Origin: Dyella japonica DSM 16301
GTDB lineage: Bacteria; Pseudomonadota; Gammaproteobacteria; Xanthomonadales; Rhodanobacteraceae
DNA: 35,929 bases
NCBI RefSeq assembly: GCF_001010355.1
Contig: NZ_JPLA01000005.1
Location: 1-35,929, forward strand
Direction: 5' to 3'
The position numbers and the translations under genes are program-made. Of this stretch, positions 31,640 through 35,929 are shown piece after piece (position 1 is the stretch's first letter; every line of letters starts with the position of its first letter). The notes below the pieces were generated by a model. The model was not told the origin of the DNA, searched no databases, and saw nothing but the letters and a program-made list of their open reading frames with translations.

Positions 31640-33235
31640 CTAAGTGCGAGCTACGTCACCAGTTTGTGTGTTGCTGCGCAACAATATTCGAAGATGAACG
31701 CCCTGGGCCTCCGGCCGGACCCGGAACAGGCCACCCAGCGAAGTCACCCGATCGCGCATCCCCTGCATGCCGCGGCCGCCCCGGGGCATGCGGGCCGGCA
31801 GGCCGATCCCGTTGTCGCGGATGTCCAGCAGGGCCAGCGCCACGCCCTGCCGTTCGCCGATGCGCAGGCGCAGCTGGAAGGTGTCGGCATGAGCGTGCTT
31901 GACGGCGTTGGTCGCGCTTTCCTGCACCAGGCGATAGACCACGGTGCGGGTGTCGTCGTCGAGCAGGCGCGGGTCGCCATGCAGTTCGGTGCGATAGGCC
32001 ACGCCCGCGGCGTTGAGCAGGTCGCGGATCGGGCCCTCGTCCAGCGCGCGCAGCAGGCCGAATTCGTCGAGCACGGCGGGGCGCAGGTCGTCGAGCAGGC
32101 GGTGCAGGGCGCGACGCATATGGCCGAGGATGGCGTTGATGGAAATACCGATATCGTCCATGCCGGCCTGGGCCAGCCGCGATTGCGCCAGCTTCAGGTG
32201 GGTCTGGATCGCGGTGAGGTTCTGGCCCAGTTCGTCGTGCAATTCGGCGGCCATGTGGCGGCGCTGGTTTTCCTCGGTGCGCAGGTTGCCGCGCGCGGCG
32301 TCGCGCAACTGGCGGGCGAGATGATCCAGGCGTCGGTTCACCGCGGCCAGATAGACGTTTTGCTCGGCTACGCGCTCGCTGCTGCGGCGTAGCGCGTCAG
32401 TCGCCGAGCCAAGCATCAACGCACCGGTTCCGGCCACCGCCAGGAACAGTTCGCCGGGTGCGCCCGGTGAGCCGTGCCCCGAGAGATGGTCGACCAGGGT
32501 CATGCCCAGGCTGGAAATCAGCATGGCCAGACTCGCGCCACGCCAGCCATGTCGGAACGCAAAGAACAGCACCGGCGCCAGCGACAGCACGCGGGCGAAC
32601 TGCGGCTGCGGCGCCGCATGCGAGGACAGCACCAGGAGGATGGCCAGCGACGGCAGCAGCACCAGCAGGCCGTCCATCAGCAAACGCCCCAGGCCGCGCT
32701 TGTCCAGCCGGGCGCGCAGCAGCATCACCAGCAGCGGCACCACCAGCAGAACGCCCACGTAGTTGCCCAGCAGGTCCTGACCCAGCGCCTGCATCATCAG
32801 TTCGGTGGTGGGGCTGGCGTGGACCAGCGCCATCAGCACGGCATCCGTCGCCGTGGTGGCCGCCACGGTGAAGGCGGCCGACAGCAGCAGGCGAGCCACG
32901 TCCTCGGGATCGCGCAGGCTCGCATGCAGGTTGGCGCGCCGCATCAGCCACAGGCAGGTGGCCACCACCAAGGGCTCGGGCAGCTCGCCCAGCAGAAAGC
33001 CATGCCAGCCCATCGGCTGCGGATGGACATAGGAAATCAGCCCGCTGGCGGCAAATTCCGCACCCAGCAGCCATGGCCACATGCGCATGGGCGCCAGCAG
33101 CAGCGCGCCGAAACGCAGGCCGTAGGGAAGCATCCAATAGGGTTGCTCGGTGGGCCACAGCAGCAGCCAGAGCAGCAGATAGCCGATGCCGAGCAAGAGG
33201 CTGGAACCGGGCAGTGCAGGGTGTTTAGGTCGCAT
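31640..33235 (-). CDS. MASE1-type sensor histidine kinase, UhpB/NarX class
   Basis: The 531-residue sensor kinase has eight or so N-terminal helices forming a MASE1-like membrane sensor (residues about 10-290), a coiled-coil linker (SSERVAEQNVYLAAVNRRLDHLARQ), a HisKA_3 dimerisation/phosphoacceptor helix (H333 in MAAELHDELGQNLTAIQTHL) and a HATPase domain (N443 in QESATNAVKHA; DNGIGLP; GGRGMQGMRDR). It would autophosphorylate and pass phosphate to the divergently encoded NarL-class regulator. The signal is unknown. The ATG at 33235 is chosen because the first helix follows; the longer in-frame start at 33598 runs across the regulator gene. Confidence 0.92.
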   Translation of the reverse strand: MRPKHPALPGSSLLLGIGYLLLWLLLWPTEQPYWMLPYGLRFGALLLAPMRMWPWLLGAEFAASGLISYVHPQPMGWHGFLLGELPEPLVVATCLWLMRRANLHASLRDPEDVARLLLSAAFTVAATTATDAVLMALVHASPTTELMMQALGQDLLGNYVGVLLVVPLLVMLLRARLDKRGLGRLLMDGLLVLLPSLAILLVLSSHAAPQPQFARVLSLAPVLFFAFRHGWRGASLAMLISSLGMTLVDHLSGHGSPGAPGELFLAVAGTGALMLGSATDALRRSSERVAEQNVYLAAVNRRLDHLARQLRDAARGNLRTEENQRRHMAAELHDELGQNLTAIQTHLKLAQSRLAQAGMDDIGISINAILGHMRRALHRLLDDLRPAVLDEFGLLRALDEGPIRDLLNAAGVAYRTELHGDPRLLDDDTRTVVYRLVQESATNAVKHAHADTFQLRLRIGERQGVALALLDIRDNGIGLPARMPRGGRGMQGMRDRVTSLGGLFRVRPEAQGVHLRILLRSNTQTGDVART

Positions 33236-33350
33236 GCGGTCGATGTTACATGGCGTCGGGAGGGCGTCCAGGCGGCCACTGGCGTGCTTTTGGCCGGGCG
33301 CATGCGCAGGGTGATCGTCAACCGCCCCGCAGGCTGCTATACATGCGTTC

Positions 33351-33986
33351 ATGTACAGCATTGTCCTGGTCGATGACCATGCCATTGTCCGCGAGGGGTT
33401 CAAGCGGCTGATCGAATTGGAACCGGATCTGGAGGTCGTGGCGGAATGCCGCTGCGCCGACGATGCGGTCGAAGCGGTCGGCACCTGTCGTCCCCATCTC
33501 GTGGCACTCGATCTCTCGCTGCCCGATGGCAGCGGGCTGCCGTTGATCGAGCATCTGCGCAGCGTGGCCGTGGACACCCGCATCGTGGTGCTGAGCATGC
33601 ACGACGGCGAGCCGTACGTATCCGAAGCCCTGCGCCGCGGCGCCAGCGGCTACGTCACCAAGGGTGTCGCCCCGGAAGAACTGGTCGCCGGCCTGCGTGC
33701 GGTGATGCAGGGCGAATGTTTTCTCAGCTCCGATCTGCGCAAGCGTCGCGCCGAGCGGCCGAGCGAATCGCGCGATCCCATCCATCGCCTGACGGCGCGC
33801 GAGCGCGAAGTGTTCCTGTTGCTGGCCGCCGGTCGCGCACCCAAGCAGGTGGCCGGTGAGCTGGGCATCGGCCAGAAAACCGTCTACATCCACCGCGCAA
33901 GCCTGATGGGCAAGCTGGGCGCCGGTTCGGAATTGGATCTCTACCGCATGGCCGCCGAGCGCGGGCTGTTGCCGCGCAAGAACTGA
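33351..33986 (+). CDS. NarL/UhpA-class response regulator
   Basis: The 211-residue regulator has a receiver domain with acidic pair D8-D9, phosphoacceptor D54 (LVALDLSLPDG), the Thr/Ser switch (VVLSMHDG) and conserved Lys in YVTKG. A LuxR-type helix-turn-helix follows (LTAREREVFLLLAAGRAPKQVAGELGIGQKTVYIHRASLMGKLG). It most resembles UhpA. It is divergent from the histidine kinase across 115 bp, so the two are an obvious cognate pair. Targets are not visible from sequence. Confidence 0.94.
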   Translation: MYSIVLVDDHAIVREGFKRLIELEPDLEVVAECRCADDAVEAVGTCRPHLVALDLSLPDGSGLPLIEHLRSVAVDTRIVVLSMHDGEPYVSEALRRGASGYVTKGVAPEELVAGLRAVMQGECFLSSDLRKRRAERPSESRDPIHRLTAREREVFLLLAAGRAPKQVAGELGIGQKTVYIHRASLMGKLGAGSELDLYRMAAERGLLPRKN

Positions 33987-34014
33987 TTCGCCAGTCAATC
34001 GGTGCCGCGATTGT

Positions 34015-34097
34015 TGTAGGAGCGCACCCTGTGCGCGACCACCCTACGGAGCGATAGCGCCGCGACGCTGCGGTCGCGCACAAGGTGCGCTCCTACA
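34015..34097. repeat. REP pair (BIME), first copy before recN
   Basis: GTAG-headed REPs face each other at 34015-34039 and 34073-34097. The spacer begins ACCACCCTACGGAGCGATA and is nearly the same as in the 34115 and 241 copies. It lies between the convergent response regulator and recN. Confidence 0.85.
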
Positions 34098-34114
34098 GAG
34101 GTGGCAGGTGATCT

Positions 34115-34197
34115 TGTGGGAGCGCACCCTGTGCGCGACAAACCTACGGAGCGCTAACGCCACGGCGCCGCAGTCGCGCACAGGGTGCGCTCCCACA
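34115..34197. repeat. REP pair (BIME), second copy before recN
   Basis: GTGG-headed REPs face each other at 34115-34139 and 34173-34197 with spacer CCTACGGAGCGCTAACGCC. With the previous copy it forms a tandem array with a 17-bp gap. Its right end lies 18 bp from the recN stop codon. Confidence 0.85.
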
Positions 34198-34215
34198 GGT
34201 GTCCGCGCGACCTGA

Positions 34216-35886
34216 TTAAACCTGCGCCCGCTCCAACATCTGCTTCGCATGCGCCCGTGTCTCGCGGGTGATTTCCACACCACCAAGCATGCGCGCCAGT
34301 TCATCGCGGCGACCATTCGCATCGAGCTTCTCGATACGCGTACGCGTCGATTCGCCATCGCTGTCCTTGCTCACCCGCAGGTGCGCGTGGCCTTGCGCGG
34401 CGACCTGCGGCAGATGCGTGACGCACAGCACTTGGCGTTGTGCGCCAAGCGCGCGCAGCTTCTGCCCCACCACTTCGGCGACGGCGCCGCCGATGCCGGT
34501 ATCCACTTCGTCGAACACCATCGTGCCGACGGTGTCCTTGCCCAACGTGGCCACTTCGATGGCGAGGCTGATGCGCGCCAGCTCGCCGCCCGAGGCCACC
34601 TTGCGCAGCGCGCGCGGCGGCTGGCCGGGGTTGGCGCTCACCAGCAGTTCGCAGCGTTCGCGGCCCTGCACATCGGGATCGCCTTCGTTGGTGGCTTCCA
34701 GCTCCACCACCAGCCGACCGCCGCTCATGCCCAGCTCACCCATCAGCACGCTGACTTCGCCGCCAAGGCGTTCGGCCGCCTGCTGGCGCGCCTGGCTGAG
34801 CTGGGTGGCCTGTTCGTCGTACTGCTGCTGCAGCCGCGTGCGTTGCTTGGCCAGTTTTTCCAGCGCGTCGCCGGCGCCTTCCAGTTCGCTCAATTCAATG
34901 CGCAGCGTGCCGGCCTTGTCGTGCAGCTCGGCCACCGTCACGCGATGGCGGCGCGACAGTTCGTGCAGGCGCGTGAGGTGGGTGTCCACTTCCGCATAGC
35001 GATTGGGATCGAGGTCGACGTCGAGCGCATAACGGCCCAGGCCGTCGGCCGCTTCGCTGAGCTGGATGGAGGCGTTGTCCAGCAGCTCCAGCAGCGGGGC
35101 GAGGCGATCGTCCAGCGCGGCCAGCTTGCTCATTTCCAGCTGGGCACGGCCCAGTGCACGGCGCAGCGCGAATTCGCTCTCGCCGTCGAGCAGTTCCACC
35201 ACACCGCCAGCGCCTTCGGCCAGCCGGCCGGCATTGGCCAGGCGCTTGTGGCTGGCTTCCAGCTCGGCCAGATCGTCGGCGGGCAGCGCCCACTTTTCCA
35301 GCTCGCCCAGTTCGTGGCTGAGCAGTTCGATGCGCTGCTCGCGGTCGTCGCCGCCGCTGAGCTTGCGGATGCGGTTGCCCAGCTCGCGCCACTGTTGCGC
35401 CAGCTCACGCACCTGCGACACCAGGGCTTCGTTGCCCGCGTAGGCGTCGAGCAGCTCCATTTGATGGGCGCGCGAGAGCAGGGCCTGGTGCTCGTGCTGG
35501 CCGTGGATTTCCACCAGCAAGGTGGCCAGCTCGCCGAGCTGGCTGGCATTGGCAGGCCGGCCGTTGATCCAGGCGCGCGAGCTGCCCTCGGCGCGGATCA
35601 CGCGGCGCAGCTGGCAGCTGTCCTCTTCGTCCAGTTCCTCCCGGCTCAGCCAGGCGCGGGCTTCGGGCAGGTGGGTCAGGTCGAACTCAGCGGTGAGTTC
35701 GGCGCGGTCGCTGCCGGCTCGGACCATGCCGCTGTCGGCGCGCGCGCCGGCCAGCAGCATCAGCGCATCCACCAGCAGGGACTTGCCGGCGCCCGTTTCG
35801 CCGCTGACCACGGTGAGGCCAGGGCCGAAGGCAATCTCGGCTTCTTCGACGACGGCAAAATGACGAACGTAGAGCGAGGTGAGCAT
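34216..35886 (-). CDS. recN: DNA repair protein RecN
   Basis: The 556-residue SMC-like ATPase acts early in double-strand break repair by tethering DNA ends. It has Walker A SGETGAGKS (G29-S36) at the N-terminus, two coiled-coil arms (about residues 150-370, Glu/Arg/Leu/Gln-rich) and a C-terminal head with the signature KVASGGELARISLAIE, Walker B TMVFDEVDTGIGG and LCVTHLPQVAAQGHAHL. Length fits the family. It is the last gene of the smpB-fur-recN block. Only 43 bp upstream are in the window, and no LexA box is visible in them. Confidence 0.97.
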   Translation of the reverse strand: MLTSLYVRHFAVVEEAEIAFGPGLTVVSGETGAGKSLLVDALMLLAGARADSGMVRAGSDRAELTAEFDLTHLPEARAWLSREELDEEDSCQLRRVIRAEGSSRAWINGRPANASQLGELATLLVEIHGQHEHQALLSRAHQMELLDAYAGNEALVSQVRELAQQWRELGNRIRKLSGGDDREQRIELLSHELGELEKWALPADDLAELEASHKRLANAGRLAEGAGGVVELLDGESEFALRRALGRAQLEMSKLAALDDRLAPLLELLDNASIQLSEAADGLGRYALDVDLDPNRYAEVDTHLTRLHELSRRHRVTVAELHDKAGTLRIELSELEGAGDALEKLAKQRTRLQQQYDEQATQLSQARQQAAERLGGEVSVLMGELGMSGGRLVVELEATNEGDPDVQGRERCELLVSANPGQPPRALRKVASGGELARISLAIEVATLGKDTVGTMVFDEVDTGIGGAVAEVVGQKLRALGAQRQVLCVTHLPQVAAQGHAHLRVSKDSDGESTRTRIEKLDANGRRDELARMLGGVEITRETRAHAKQMLERAQV

Positions 35887-35929
35887 GGGTGGCGGCGTGA
35901 TTGAGTCGGGGGATTGTAAGGGGATGGGG

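Overview
The window is a GC-rich gammaproteobacterial chromosome segment. It most likely comes from the Xanthomonadales (Rhodanobacteraceae or Xanthomonadaceae, Dyella/Luteibacter/Rhodanobacter-like). This rests on the linkage smpB-ratA-rnfH-bamE-fur-(two-component pair)-recN, on a tmRNA tag reading ANDDNYALAA, on GTAG/GTGG-headed REP palindromes like those known from Stenotrophomonas and Pseudomonas, and on a DUF2884 lipoprotein. The assignment is inferred from sequence character and not from a database search.

Layout. 1-530: a nested inverted-repeat element followed by two REP pairs (BIMEs). 531-5298: fumC (class II fumarase), a convergent DUF2884 lipoprotein, and a minus-strand operon (small exported protein, YtrA-type GntR regulator, ABC ATPase, ABC permease) with a readable promoter overlapped by a 22-bp operator-like palindrome. 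5519-6304: a short-chain dehydrogenase-like protein that appears to lack the usual catalytic Tyr/Lys. 6834-21192: a nine-gene, co-directional, tightly packed cellulose operon in the order bcsB-bcsZ-bcsC-bcsE-bcsF-bcsQ-bcsA-bcsG-bcsR. A membrane-bound GGDEF diguanylate cyclase converges on its 3' end (21195-22946).

23241-27466 is accessory-looking: a small unknown protein, a four-helix DUF4239 membrane protein, a DUF6228 protein, a TonB-like proline-rich anchored protein ending in a duplicated Cys motif, a small membrane protein and a lone type IV pilin. 27467-28069 has no convincing gene. 28070-28421 is ssrA (tmRNA), followed by a GNAT acetyltransferase and the conserved smpB/ratA/rnfH/bamE/fur block. 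Between fur and a UhpB-like MASE1 histidine kinase lies a roughly 210-nt non-coding stretch that folds on the minus strand into consecutive hairpins ending in a strong intrinsic terminator; it is the best candidate for an undescribed element here. A UhpA-like response regulator is divergent from the kinase. Two more REP pairs separate it from recN at the right edge.

How the genes fit together. The bcs operon encodes an E. coli-type (type II) cellulose system with the phosphoethanolamine transferase BcsG, so the expected product is pEtN-cellulose controlled by c-di-GMP through the BcsA PilZ domain and the BcsE GIL domain. Two normally key residues look substituted: the second Arg of the BcsA RxxxR motif reads His, and the general-base Asp of BcsZ reads Asn. 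The neighbouring cyclase is a plausible c-di-GMP source. ssrA and smpB together supply trans-translation.
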